Origin: Trichinella spiralis
Taxonomy: Eukaryota > Nematoda > Enoplea > Trichinellida > Trichinellidae
NCBI GenBank assembly: GCA_000181795.3
Contig: CM012954.1
Coordinates: 14,393,348 to 14,457,347, forward strand
DNA: 64,000 nt
Reading direction: 5' to 3'
Shown here in pieces: positions 39,035 through 50,372 of this stretch. The position numbers were made by a program, and so were the translations under genes. The number at the start of each line of letters is the position of its first letter. Positions within the stretch are counted from its first letter, which is position 1. The notes beneath the pieces are model-generated. The model was not told the DNA's origin. It saw only the letters and a program-made list of their open reading frames with translations, and did not search any database.

Positions 39035-41873
39035 TGCAGCTTTTTCGGTGGTTAAATGAAACGAAGGAGAGAAAATTCAACTTGCCCACACATTAAACGT
39101 GAGACTGCTGCTGCCGCTGCTGCTGCTGCTGCTGCTGTTGCTGATGCGTTGTCGTCGCCACCACTACCTACCTCTACTCTGCTTACTTACTCACTTACTA
39201 CTAACTAACGAACTAAGAAAATAGCTAGCCAAGCTAGCTAACTAACTAGCTGACTAGCCAACTAGCAAAAAGCTATCCGTAAGAAAAGATAAGAAAATGC
39301 CAAGTCAATCATCATCCATCCCCCTCAACGCACTGCTCAAACACGTCCATGCAGAAAACAAAAACTTACGCGCAGGTTATAAAAATAAAGTGGTGTTTTT
39401 GAAATCAAAAAGCAAAAAATTAAATCTTAATTAATTAATTAAAATATCTAATAAAATTTACTACTAAAAATTAAATTAATATAAATATTTGCAAAAATTA
39501 ATAATTCAATACAAAATAAAACATGAATGTAAAAATAAGCCGGTAGGTAAAATTTAAAGCAACTGTATGCTTTGAAACGAATAAAAACAAAAAGTGCTTG
39601 AAAATAAATGTCCATTGTGGACTTTTTCGTATTTTTACGCTGATCAATTGACAAACGATAGAAATAAATAACGATGATGATAATGATCAAACGACGATGA
39701 CACACACAAATAGTAAATAAATTTTCAATATTTAAATTAAAAAAAATACAGTATAACAACAACAAAAGAAAGAAAAAAAACCAAACAAGACTGTACTTGA
39801 ATTTCGAAAAAGTACATTTTGTGAATATTCAAATTTTACAAAAATAAAAAACTTTTTATTTTGCGTTTATAAAAAAAAATCCTCATGTGTTCCACCGGAT
39901 GGATGGAAGTCTGCTTTTGAAACAAACAAACAAACAAACAAATAAAAATGGACGCGATGATGAAAATTTTCTCAACTGCCAACAACAAGAAGCAATAAAT
40001 AAAATTGGACCGATTCGAATGAAATAAGCAATAAATTAAACTTGACCTATATATTTGTTCTCCTAGCGAGAAAGGATGTGCGCAATTTGTTTGTAAAAGC
40101 GAACGTTCACGCTGTTTGTTGAATGGATTTATTTTTTGAAAAAAAAATACACATAAGTAAAATTTGAATAAAATCAAAAAGAAATTATTTTGAAAATAAA
40201 ATTTTGAATACAAAGATGATGGAAATTCAGAGAGAAATAATTATCGCGTGATGATAAAAGGGAAAAAATAAAAACAAAATTAGCATATTTCTCTTCAGAA
40301 AGTAAATAAAAGTGATAATTCAAGTTGGAAAAGTTGCTTATTTTTTGTTTGTATAACGATAATAAAAAAATGTTTGTTAAAAGAAAACACATACTTAACA
40401 CTAGACACTCGACGGGTGATGATGAGTCAGTTGTAATAATAATGTTAGTCAGTGCAGTGCAGGTGTAGAGAAAGAAAAAAGAAAAATTTCATGTTTAAAT
40501 CAATAAAAATAATAATTTAAAAATTTGCATAAACTGAAAGTTCAACATGCAGAAAATTTTCTTCTTTTGTTTTTGTGTCGACACCGTGATAAAAGCGAAA
40601 AGGAAAAAAAACAAGAAGAATTTTGATTGTCGGATTAAAGAAGAAAAAAAGTCTTCAGGCAAAAAGCAACAAACACTCGACTCTTATTGAAATAATCATC
40701 ATGAATAAAATAATGATGACAATATATCATTGTTTGAAGGTTGGATTTTTTTTATGAAAATCAAAGCAACGAAGAAAAAATGATCGAAACAAATCAACCT
40801 ATATGTATATATTGTCGAAAAAGTGGAAAATGCCAAATAAAAAAAATATATATAAAGAATTTAAATTTCCACCAATTTCCAATCAATTATTATTATCATT
40901 CATTACCTTTGAAATGGTAAGGCAAAATGGTCAAACTTTGAGATCGGCTTGTGGCTTTTTCGTTGCCGTTCGACTGAGATTCAATTTCAGCTTCTGCAGT
41001 AGTAGCTCTGCTTAGACAATGACGACAAAAGCAAAATGAAAACAACGACACTGAAAACATTGAAACAACTGCAGGGTGCAGGTGAAAACTGTCACATGCC
41101 GGCCCTGACCATGTGCAAAGCGGAGAGGATCGACCTTGTACGACGTTGAAGTCGGACCGAAAACGGCCTTCGTATCACGACAATATTGAATAATAATGAT
41201 GATGAGGAAATAGAAGAAGAAGAAGACGATAATGATGATGATGATGAATATATGAAATTAATAAATAAACAAAAATAAAATTGCCAAACGGTCTCCTTTT
41301 TCACCACCAACAAACCGACCAGTGCAACTTTTATTATACTATTTATTGCCAGCAGCAGCAGCGGCGGCAATGGCGGCAACAGCAGCAAGCAAACACCACA
41401 CGCTTACACCACAGACGACAGCAACAACGGCACAACGCCCTCTTCTTTTTCTTCCTCCTTTTCATCCCCAAGCCGGGCAGACCAATCAAAATTGCCCAAT
41501 GGCCAACAAGTTGCCGTTAACCAGCCGTTTTGAACGATTACCGTCAGTTGGCAACTGACTGACACACTCAGACGCAATGTCAAAATTCAAATTTTTTTTA
41601 ACAAAACCGATCCGACGGATTGGTCAGCAGCAGGTGGAATTGGAAAACAAAAAAAATTTACATAACAACTGGTCAATGTCAACAATTCGTTTCAATGGCG
41701 ACGACTTTCTTTGCTTTTTTCTTTCATCCCCTCCTCGGTTACCGCTCAAACTCGGTTGGTTGACAGGAAATTTCAATCAACCGTCGAAAAAGAAATTCAA
41801 CTTTGAATGCTAATTACGACAGCTTTCAAGGGTCAATTTTAAATTTCAATGACAAACTCGTCAAGGAGAACCG

Positions 41874-41905
<32 letters not shown>

Positions 41906-41994
41906 ATCCTGTAGTAATAATTTTAAAGAAAACAAAAAATCACATCCCATTACAGCATTGTTGATAATAAAATTTAAATAAATTCAATTCTTAC

Positions 41995-42262
41995 CGGAAT
42001 TTGTTGGCGAATGAAATTTGAAACGATTAGAGACTTTTTCTTCGTAACAGACAGGAGTGAGTGAAGTTGAAGCAGTGGCAAAAGTGGAGCCAGGGGTGGA
42101 GGTAAAAGCTAAATTGCCACTACTGCCGCTGCTGCTGCTGCTGCTTTTCAGAAAATGACGGGATGACGATGGATGAAAGCGACGAAGCAAGAAAATACCG
42201 CCGGCGTTGGTTGTCGGATTAGCTTTCGTTGGGACCACTTTTCCACCGTCACAATGAGGCAT
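41995..42262 (-). CDS. Alternative distal first exon of the RasGAP gene
   Basis: The minus-strand frame from the ATG at 42262 reads MPHCDGGKVVPTK and becomes Ser-rich. It ends at donor G|GTAAGA in phase 1 (268 nt). The shared exon 35148-34874 begins with two bases that complete this codon, exactly as after the proximal exon 35353-35293. Both first exons can therefore feed the same second exon, giving two N-termini. The frame stays open upstream to an acceptor-like TTGCAG ending at about 42298, so more 5' coding may exist. Assignment rests on open frame, codon-like composition and phase, not on homology. Confidence 0.55.
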
Positions 42263-44712
42263 ACAACTGGTTGTTTTTCTAGCCTGCCTCGCATCCTGCA
42301 ATCAGGACGAAGGCTGTAAAATAATCCGGTTCCCATAAACTACAACTACTAACTATTACGACAGCTGTTGAACAACGCATTCAACAGCACAATCGTAATA
42401 AATAATAATAAAATTCAAGAAAAACACCTGTTCACTTGCATAACATGCTAATGTTCGACTTTTACATTCCACTACAGCATAGACGGCTGACCGGCATATT
42501 ACAGTCGGCGACAGATGTCGACAAGGTGAACTGACATGAATCACATCTGCAAATCTTGCTTATTTGAAGCTATAGAACAAAATAAGCAACTATTTCTGTA
42601 TTCTGCACAAACGAGCAACAATCATCCATTTAACCCTATCATTATATTCATAAAATTCGTCAGAGAAATCAGTTCTGCTATAAATGCTTAGATGTAGAGC
42701 TGTTGGTGAATTTTCTCGATTTCAAAATTGCCAACAACAAATGAAAAGTGATTTTTCTAATCACTTCTAGTCACCAACTTCCCCCACCTCCACCCGTCGC
42801 TGCTGTTCAACCGACCCCACCCACCTTCCCACACTGTTCAGCAGAGAAATTCAACTCTACTCTACTGGAGTTCGATCCGAAATTCTGAATCATCAAAAAA
42901 TCAAACAAATATTAAATCGTTAAATTGAAAAATCAATAATTTTTTTAAAAAAATTAATAAAAATGCCATTCAACATCTCGTACACGAACACACCCGACAG
43001 ACGCTTGTCCCACTGCCACGTTCGGCAGATGCAAGACAAACAAAACCCACTCGATCACCTTGAACCATCCTTATTATTACTATTATTATGTTAATTTTGA
43101 CTCTCTTATCACAGTTAGTTGATCACCAGCAGCGCAGAAAATAATGGTAAAATTGATTTTTAAAAAAGCAAATATATTTCATATTTTGTAAATTTCAACT
43201 TTTAAAAATTAAAATATCTCATTGGCATTTTTCAAATTATTATTTTACGTTAGAACAATATAAAACACAACATGCTTACGGCATTCATGTAGCCAACCTT
43301 CCAATGACATCATCCAAACGACTAAATTTGAAATTTGTTCACCAATTGCCCATTTATACGAACATTTCAACTCTGACAAATCAATTCCAACATTTCAATA
43401 TCAGCAATGTGATGAAAAAGAATTCTCTTTTTTTTTCTCTCTCTTTCCACCAACGACACCGCAATACGCTACAGTAAAAAAATTTTTGTTTACAATTTTC
43501 GCTGAAATAAAAACAAAGTCAAGGTAGCGAGTGATCAAATTGATAAATTAATCAAATCTGATGGAAAGCAAAAAATTTCCATTTTCAATAATTTCAATAA
43601 ATCAAATGTGTATAATCAATTAAACGAAAATACACACTCACAATATACTGTGAAAATCGAACGAACGAGAATATATCAACAGTCGACGTGTGCGATACAA
43701 TAAGTGCAATTGTTAGGAAAAAAAATTGAACAGTTAATTTTTTCAAATATTTCTGCTTTTTCTTAACGTGGAAAAATGAAAAATGACGATGAAACAGAAA
43801 AATATGATTACAATCAAATCTGAACAACGCACGGTCACTTGAACAAAATGTTGCAATTGAACGAAAACTACATGCTAATTTACTCACGACAATCTTCACT
43901 CGTTCAAAGAGTGTTTTGTGCACATTTTACAGTAACTTTTGTTCAAGTACGAGACAATTTGAACAAATTAATTTTTTCAATATTCAAAATTAAAATATTA
44001 ACAAATTTCATGGATATTTTTTCAGTGGCAAAATTTCAAAGTTATGTCAAACATTGAAGACGTACTCAAAATGTTCCATCAACAATCAATTATCATGAAG
44101 TGAAATTATTGTTCAGTAATTTTTTTAAATATTTCATCACAATTCAATATTAAATCATGCATTTGGAAAAATATTAAACTTTTCACAGATGAGTGCAACA
44201 AAAAAATCAGATTGCTGCAAATTTTATCCTGTTAAAAATGATAATTTTTATTCACAATCGAAATACAATTTTCAGAATATTAAAAAAAGTAAATACTTAC
44301 AAAAAAATTATCTAGCCGCAAAATAGCGTGAAATCTATCGCAGTATAAAAGCAACTGTGCGCGATAAATTGGAAAATGTTGAAATTGTCTCATTTTTGAT
44401 TGGTTAATTTTAAATTTGAAAACTTTTTCAATCACCCTTTTCCCGCTTGTTTCGAAAACAATTGTACCTGCATTATGTAAAATACCTTTTTTACTTTTTC
44501 CATCAATTGATGTAAATTAATACTTGTCATTTGTATTTATTCATTTATTCCTTTAGCATATTTATATTTGAGTAAGATGGAATATTTTTTTGCCGTTTAA
44601 TTTATTGAATTGTATTGATAATTTTAGTTATTGGAAACTTGTCTGTTTGTTTGGAACAACGAAGGACAATTTGAATAATTGAATTTTTCTAAAAGCCAGC
44701 CAGCTCTGCTTG
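42263..44712. other. Intergenic region between RasGAP distal exon and UVRAG
   Basis: AT-rich; no recognisable exon. I looked here for upstream C2-domain exons of the UVRAG-like gene on the plus strand and found none. The plus-strand frame at 43839-44057 has no known resemblance. Confidence 0.5.
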
Positions 44713-47314
44713 ATGGTAAAGTCGGAATGCGTACATTCGCCGAAACCGTCATTTACATTTTATGCTTGGAAAAGGTTGATTGTTCTGTTTTTTTTCAATT
44801 ATTGAATATAATAACTTTTATTTCAGATTAAAAACTGTAATTGCTGCTGTGAAACAGACAAATTTAAAAGTTAAGCGACTCAGAGGAGAAGTTGAGGAAA
44901 AACTTCAAGCGCGAAGTTCACTTACTGAACTGGTGAGTTGATTGATGGGTTTTCTATTTTAATTTCTTGTATCATTTTATTCAATATTCAAATTTTCATT
45001 TTCCATATTTTTTTTCTCTTATTGATATTCTACTTTTCAAATTTATCAGTTTACCAATCGCTGAGCTTTCATCGATCACGTTACTTTCCAAACAGAATAG
45101 AATATCAATTTTGGTAAAAAATGTTACTTTCAAATTACCGATTCATAATACATTAGGCACTATTTTTATAAAATTGTAAAATTTTACATTTTTCACATGT
45201 TACACCAGGGTAAATGTTAATTATTTAAGTTGGTTATCAATAAATTGTAAACTGTAGCATTGTAATACAGAAAAAGAAAATAAAGTTTGTTCATTTTGAA
45301 AAGGAAAAAAATGCTTTAAGCTTGCCGAAGTTCAGACAAAACAAGCAGATCTAGTGTTGTTGGAGGATTTTTTGAAGAGAGAGAAGAATCGTATGTGCAA
45401 CAGAAATCGGCGTTTGACCGAAGCTAACAAATCTGTAGAGCTTATGGAAAAAGCTTTGACGCGTCTTTCGACAGAAATTGAAAAAGACCGTGCTCTCTAT
45501 TACGAAAAAATGCAAGAATACGTTGCTCTTCGGTAAAATTGTTGTTTATTAATTTATTGGTTTTTTTAAGTGTTATTTTTTAAAGTGAACAATTGTTGTG
45601 GGTTAATGCTCAATTGATGATACGTCGCAAAAATATGACTGGTCAACTTGCAAGCATATTTTATCCTCAACAATCAGTAAATGATATTCTATTCGATGTA
45701 ATAAAAAAAAATTTTCATTGAATTTCCAAAAGTATACTTTCAGACGTCCAGTTCAAATTGTACGTGTGAATCAGTTTATCGAATTGCTGGTTTGCACCTT
45801 CCGGATGCGGAAAATTATCGCAGTCAGTCACAGTTAATTCAATCTGATTGTTGTTGTTGTTGTTATTTATCGTGTTGTTTTGTCCGACTTTTAGAACATT
45901 GTTATTTGGAAATTTCATCCGCTCTTGGTTATGTTGCTTTGTTAATTATTATTCTCAGTTCAATATTCGATGTTCCACTGAGTCACGAAGTGAAATTTGC
46001 CGGCTCTCGTTCGGTTATTTTTGATTTTTCTCTCCAAAATTCCAACAATACCATTCAAACGTATGCAAATGAGCCACTTATTCCAGTTGTTTATTAAATT
46101 TTTCTTTAAATTCAAATTCTTTTCAGATTTCCTTTGTACACTTCTCGTAGTAATAAGATAACGTTCAATTATGGGGTTTTTCTTTTGAACAGGAACATTG
46201 CTCAAGTAAGTTGTAAATTATATTTTTTTCATTGATTTATTTAATTTTTTCTCATTAATATACAGTTTCGACGAAATCTCGGTTTACCGACAGCCGATTT
46301 ACGTTGTACATTAGCCAACGTGGCGAATCTATTTGAAAAATTTTCCGGCACACTTTCGTAAGTGGAATCAATGAATGAATGTATTGTAGTAGTAAATATT
46401 GGCTTTTTTCTTGCTTTTCTTGTTCATCGTAAATAGTACGGGTAAAAGAAATCCAATTTTACATTTATGAGTGAAATCAATTATTCTGATGAGATTGTTT
46501 GTTTTTCGCTTTTTATGGACGAGTTGGTGTTCTTTTATTTTTTTAAAGTTAAACGAGCGTACTGTAGATTTTGCATTGGCCCTGCTTGACGACAACTGGT
46601 GTTCTGCTTTTGTTTTGGGTTTCTTTTTTTTTTATGTTTGTCCCATTTGTGATTTTTGTATGTTAACAACAGAGAATCCACGATGATCAATTTTTGCACA
46701 ATGCCTGCAGCCTTGTGAAAATCTGTTTGTTGACAACGTTCAAATGACTAATCCAAACCGGCATGCTTTTGCTTATTTTTTTAAATATCTTTTCACGCGC
46801 GTGGGATGGTAATTTTTTTCCCTTTTATTTGTATTATTTCAAACGAAGTACATTTCACAGTTCAACAACTTTTTCCCTTATTCACTGATGACTGTATTCG
46901 ATTTTTATGTTGATCATTGAGTTGATTTAAATTGATTTTTTTTTTCGAAAACTACTACAAATGGATTTCAGACTTTTCCACCCATTTTGTACAAATTTAT
47001 TTTTCTATTCAATTTTTGTAAACAGTTGATTTATTATTCAATTAAGCGTTCAAATTTTGATTGTTGTCCATTTCAGCGATTCGAATTTGATTAATCGAAC
47101 AACGCGGTCGAATTTTCCCTCCTCTTCGACGGTCGAGGTGAGAAGTTTGAATCGTCTGGATAATTTCGAAACGTCGCTCGCATCAACCAGCGATGACGTG
47201 CCAATGATGGCCAATGACGACCGTAGCACTTCTCTGCCGACCCTACTACCTTTGCTGTCAACCGATTCCGAACGTCATTGTGTAATCCAACGCGGGCGTG
47301 GCCAATTCAGCTGA
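44713..47314 (+). CDS. uvrag: UVRAG/Vps38-like autophagy and endosome protein
   Basis: In animals UVRAG is a subunit of the Beclin 1-Vps34 PI3-kinase complex II, acting in autophagosome maturation and endosomal traffic. Exons: 44713-44774, 44827-44932, 45321-45532, 45586-45676, 45744-45822, 45895-46060, 46127-46205, 46266-46357, 47077-47314 (TGA). All phases agree; 374 residues. Residues about 20-130 are a charged coiled coil. Then come family landmarks: EQLLWVNAQLMIRRK, the IAGLHLPDAENY segment, the ISSALGYVALLI block, GSRSVIFDFS, FPLYTSRSNKITFNYGVFLL with NRNIAQ, and LGLPTADLRCTLANVANLFE. The C-terminal about 80 residues are Ser/Thr-rich and unlike known domains. The start is the first ATG in the exon that splices in phase to the coiled coil. 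Vertebrate UVRAG is about 700 residues and has an N-terminal C2 domain, which I cannot find here; the N-terminus may be incomplete. The alternative, Atg14/Barkor, fits the motifs less well. Confidence 0.85.
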
Positions 47315-48431
47315 TAGAAGATCATTCGAACAAATCTCAACTGTATATGTATATGTATGTACAGTTGAACAACAATTGCAGAAAATCTGAAAATCGGGAT
47401 ATTTGTACATTTGCATTTGCTTATCTACTTTTTCTTTCAACTTGACATCTGACATACAATTGGACAATTTTTATTATTTCAAATGAAATTTATCGTTGCT
47501 CTTTTATGGTTTTCTGGTCGATGGCAAATTTTCAGGTTCTTTCTTTACGACCACCGGTTCGTATTGGCATAGCTAAAATTATAAGGTAGAAGAGAGGTAG
47601 AAAAAAAAAGGAAATATTTATGAAATGTAATTTTTATATGCAAATCAATGGAGCAAGCACTATTTTGTAAGTATACATCTCGAACGTTACTAATTTGCAT
47701 TTTAGATGGAAGAAGAAAATGCCTTTTTTTCTCTTTTTCTTTGAATATCTTTTTTGAATTAATTCATTTTGATCAAGTTTAAAGAACTTTCCTTGTAAAC
47801 AGAGCAAACACACACACACACACAGACAGACAGTCAGTGAAGCGACCAGCCGACTGATTGTTGTGTCGGTTAGTGTTAGTCAGTTGGCCGGCTGGTAATG
47901 GCCTTGTTGTAATAGCAACAGGGCGCGCTTTTTTGTCCCTGCCGGATGGTCGTTCGCCGCTCCCTATTGTCTTTGGACCAATCGTCCGGCCGGACAATGG
48001 CGTCATAAAAATGTCGTTAAAATTTTTCTTTTTCCAAAATTTCTCCCACACACTGGTCGATTGGCGGCGTTCACTGGTGGTAATTTTCACAATCTGAGGC
48101 AGCAGTGGGACAAGCGTCGGCGTTTTTACAACACTTTTGCCCAATCTCGTCATTCGGGAACCGCCCCTGTACGTTTTAACGACGGTCGCCCTAGTCGACG
48201 TCGACGCCAAGTCTGCCAGGCAGTTCAAGCATTCAGCATGCTATATTAATGCAAGTACAATGACAACAACATGAACTTCCTCCAAAGTCTTCTTCTTACT
48301 GTCATTACCCAAATGTCACTTGCCTCCCTCTGGTAGTTTTACAAACGACTAGCTTGTCATCCAACTGTTGTTGCTGCTTCACAATATTAATAATCTTCTA
48401 GATCTTCTTCTTCTTCTGCACTGGACCAATC
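47315..48431. other. UVRAG 3' flank and Wnt upstream region
   Basis: About 1.1 kb with a GC-richer core at about 47850-48240. That core is open in several frames on both strands (minus 47779-48228, plus 47858-48097). No frame resembles a known protein or carries clear splice sites, so it is better read as upstream/regulatory DNA of the Wnt gene. Confidence 0.4.
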
Positions 48432-50150
48432 ATGTTCGGTCACTCTACTGGCATGCTACGATGGTCATCACTTTTGCTCACCATCGTTGTAATACTTCTC
48501 TACAGTAGATCGACTGATTCTATTCGTTGGCTGTATGATTGCATTTTCTCTATTTCTTTTTTCACAACAATTTCATTTTTAATCAAAATTTTCTAGAGCT
48601 TTGGGTCAGTCGAACAAATTATGGAATCATGCACAACACTGCCCTCGCACTCGTTTCGAACGAAAACGCTACGGTCTTGCTGGTGTACAGGTATGTATAT
48701 ATTGGATCCATTCCATTATTATTTTCATAATTATTAAATACAATTTCAGACTAGACTTTGCAAACGTCACGCCGATCTTATGCCGATAATTATGAAATCC
48801 GCTTCACAAAGTGTCATGGTTTGTCAACAGCAGTTCAAAAATTACCGTTGGAATTGTTCTTCAGTTCGACAAGTGCCCAAACTGCCCCCAGATTTGACCA
48901 AAGGTAAAATACTACCGAAATTATTGTTTTACCAAATATGTATGCAAATTGTGAACAGGTACAAGAGAACAGGCGCTGGTGTACGCGTTGTCAGCCGCGG
49001 CTGTTGCGCACGGTATTGCAAAAGCATGTTCCAGTGGTACAATTGCTTATTGTCCATGCGGCAACGCTGTAAGTGGTGCGAAATTTGACGACTACATTGT
49101 AAGTATTTCTATTCTTTTTTCCCTTCTATTCAATTATTGGCGTATTTGTTGCTTGTTTAATTTTATAGTATATTTTCTAGCGTAGAGGATGCAGTGACAA
49201 CGTGCCGTATGGGCAGAAAGTGAGCAAAGAATGGACAAAGATTAAGAAATTCAAAGCGGCCATGCGGCTTCAGCAGCAGCAACAGCAACAACAACAACAA
49301 CTACAACAGAAGCAACAGCAATTCCAACGAAGTCGTTATCGTAACCGGAAACGAGTGCAATCACAACGTTCGTATCACGATGATATTATGCGGTATATGC
49401 GCGAAAATAGGAATGTTTATCCTTATTTGCACAAAAAGCCCAAGCGTATCGTTCTAGCACCTAGAGCTAGAATGAATCATCACAACTATCGAGTTGGGAG
49501 AAATGTAGAATATAATTTCTGTTGTTTTGCTCTTCTTACCGACGTTCTTTTCTAGATTATCAATCATATGTTGGAATTGAAATGCAAATGTCACGGGGTA
49601 TCTGGATCGTGCAATTTGAAAACATGTTGGAAAGTTTTACCACCACTGATCCAAATTGGTGAAATGTAATAATAACAATAGAAATAGACTGTTAAGCATC
49701 AATTAAGTTATCATCAGACAATGCTTCTTCAGGTTGAGGAAAAAATACAGCCGAGCGGCCGAGGTACGCTGGTTGAACGGTGGCAATTCGGCTCGTTACA
49801 ACGTGGAACCGTACGCCCTTGTTGGTCGGGTTACTGAAGACGATCTCGTTTATATACGCAAATCACCGGATTATTGCACCGAAGATCGACGAGTTGGTTC
49901 GATTGGAACCCAGGGCAGGTGAGTTGTTGTAAATTGTATTTTTGCTCGTTTGAACGAATTTCATCCAAATTTGAGAACATGCAATGCTACCGAACAATCG
50001 TCTGCCGGCTGTGACAGCATGTGCTGCGGGCGTGGACATGAAATTGTCTTCGAATATGTCATATCCAATTGCCGTTGTCGTTACGTGCACTGTTGTTATG
50101 TGGAATGTGACCGGTGTCGTGAATTGGCCGAAAAGCATGTATGCAAATAG
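48432..50150 (+). CDS. wnt11: Wnt ligand, Wnt11-like
   Basis: Secreted, lipid-modified signalling glycoprotein that binds Frizzled-class receptors. Exons: 48432-48532, 48597-48690, 48750-48903, 48959-49098, 49181-49504, 49556-49665, 49733-49918, 49976-50150 (TAG). Phases fit; 427 residues. Residues 1 to about 25 form a signal peptide ([14 protein letters not shown]). The mature start SIRWLALGQSN resembles Wnt11. Other marks are [27 protein letters not shown], the palmitoylation region [10 protein letters not shown] (Ser at about 287), [24 protein letters not shown] and the final CCYVECDRC...HVCK. The YALSAAA..H and VGS.GTQ.R signatures and the tail favour Wnt11 over Wnt4. The oddity is exon 5: about 194-212 is a Q tract, followed by an Arg/Lys-rich stretch of about 50 residues before [10 protein letters not shown], where most Wnts have a short loop. 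The stop is 222 bp from the convergent RhoGEF stop. Confidence 0.93.
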
Positions 50151-50251
50151 AATTCATCCGGTGCAGTGCAGTTATCCGGTATCCATTCTTCGCCATCCAT
50201 TGAATGTGGCGCAGTGTTTTTTCGAAATTAAACAACAAAACAAAAATTCAA

Positions 50252-50257
50252 TTTATT
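50252..50257 (-). terminator. Candidate polyadenylation signal of the RhoGEF gene
   Basis: AATAAA on the minus strand, 116 bases after the RhoGEF stop codon, in the 222-bp space shared with the 3' end of the Wnt gene. Confidence 0.45.
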
Positions 50258-50372
50258 CAAGAAAATGCAAAAATCAGCATAAAAATTGTTGTTGTCGTGG
50301 TTTTTTGTTTTCTTCTGGGCGAATTATCTTTTATTATTATTATTATTTCTATACAAGAGATGAGATGTGGTT

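Larger units (their letters stand above)
35354..41994. other. Long RasGAP 5' intron / upstream region
   Basis: About 6.6 kb between the proximal and distal first exons. It is dominated by short tandem repeats and A/T-rich low complexity. Open frames here are mostly translated microsatellites or lack splice support, and I found no convincing coding exon. GC-richer islands occur at about 35.5-36.1, 37.5-38.4 and 41.0-41.8 kb and may be regulatory. Confidence 0.5.

Noticed and set aside
36781-41558. Many open frames in the RasGAP 5' intron
   Set aside because: Most are translated tandem repeats (poly-L, poly-S, poly-Q, poly-N) or A/T-rich frames without codon-like composition, and they lack fitting splice sites.
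47779-48228. 149-codon minus-strand ORF upstream of Wnt
   Set aside because: GC-rich sequence open in several frames on both strands, ending in a CA-repeat; no recognisable domain or splice structure.
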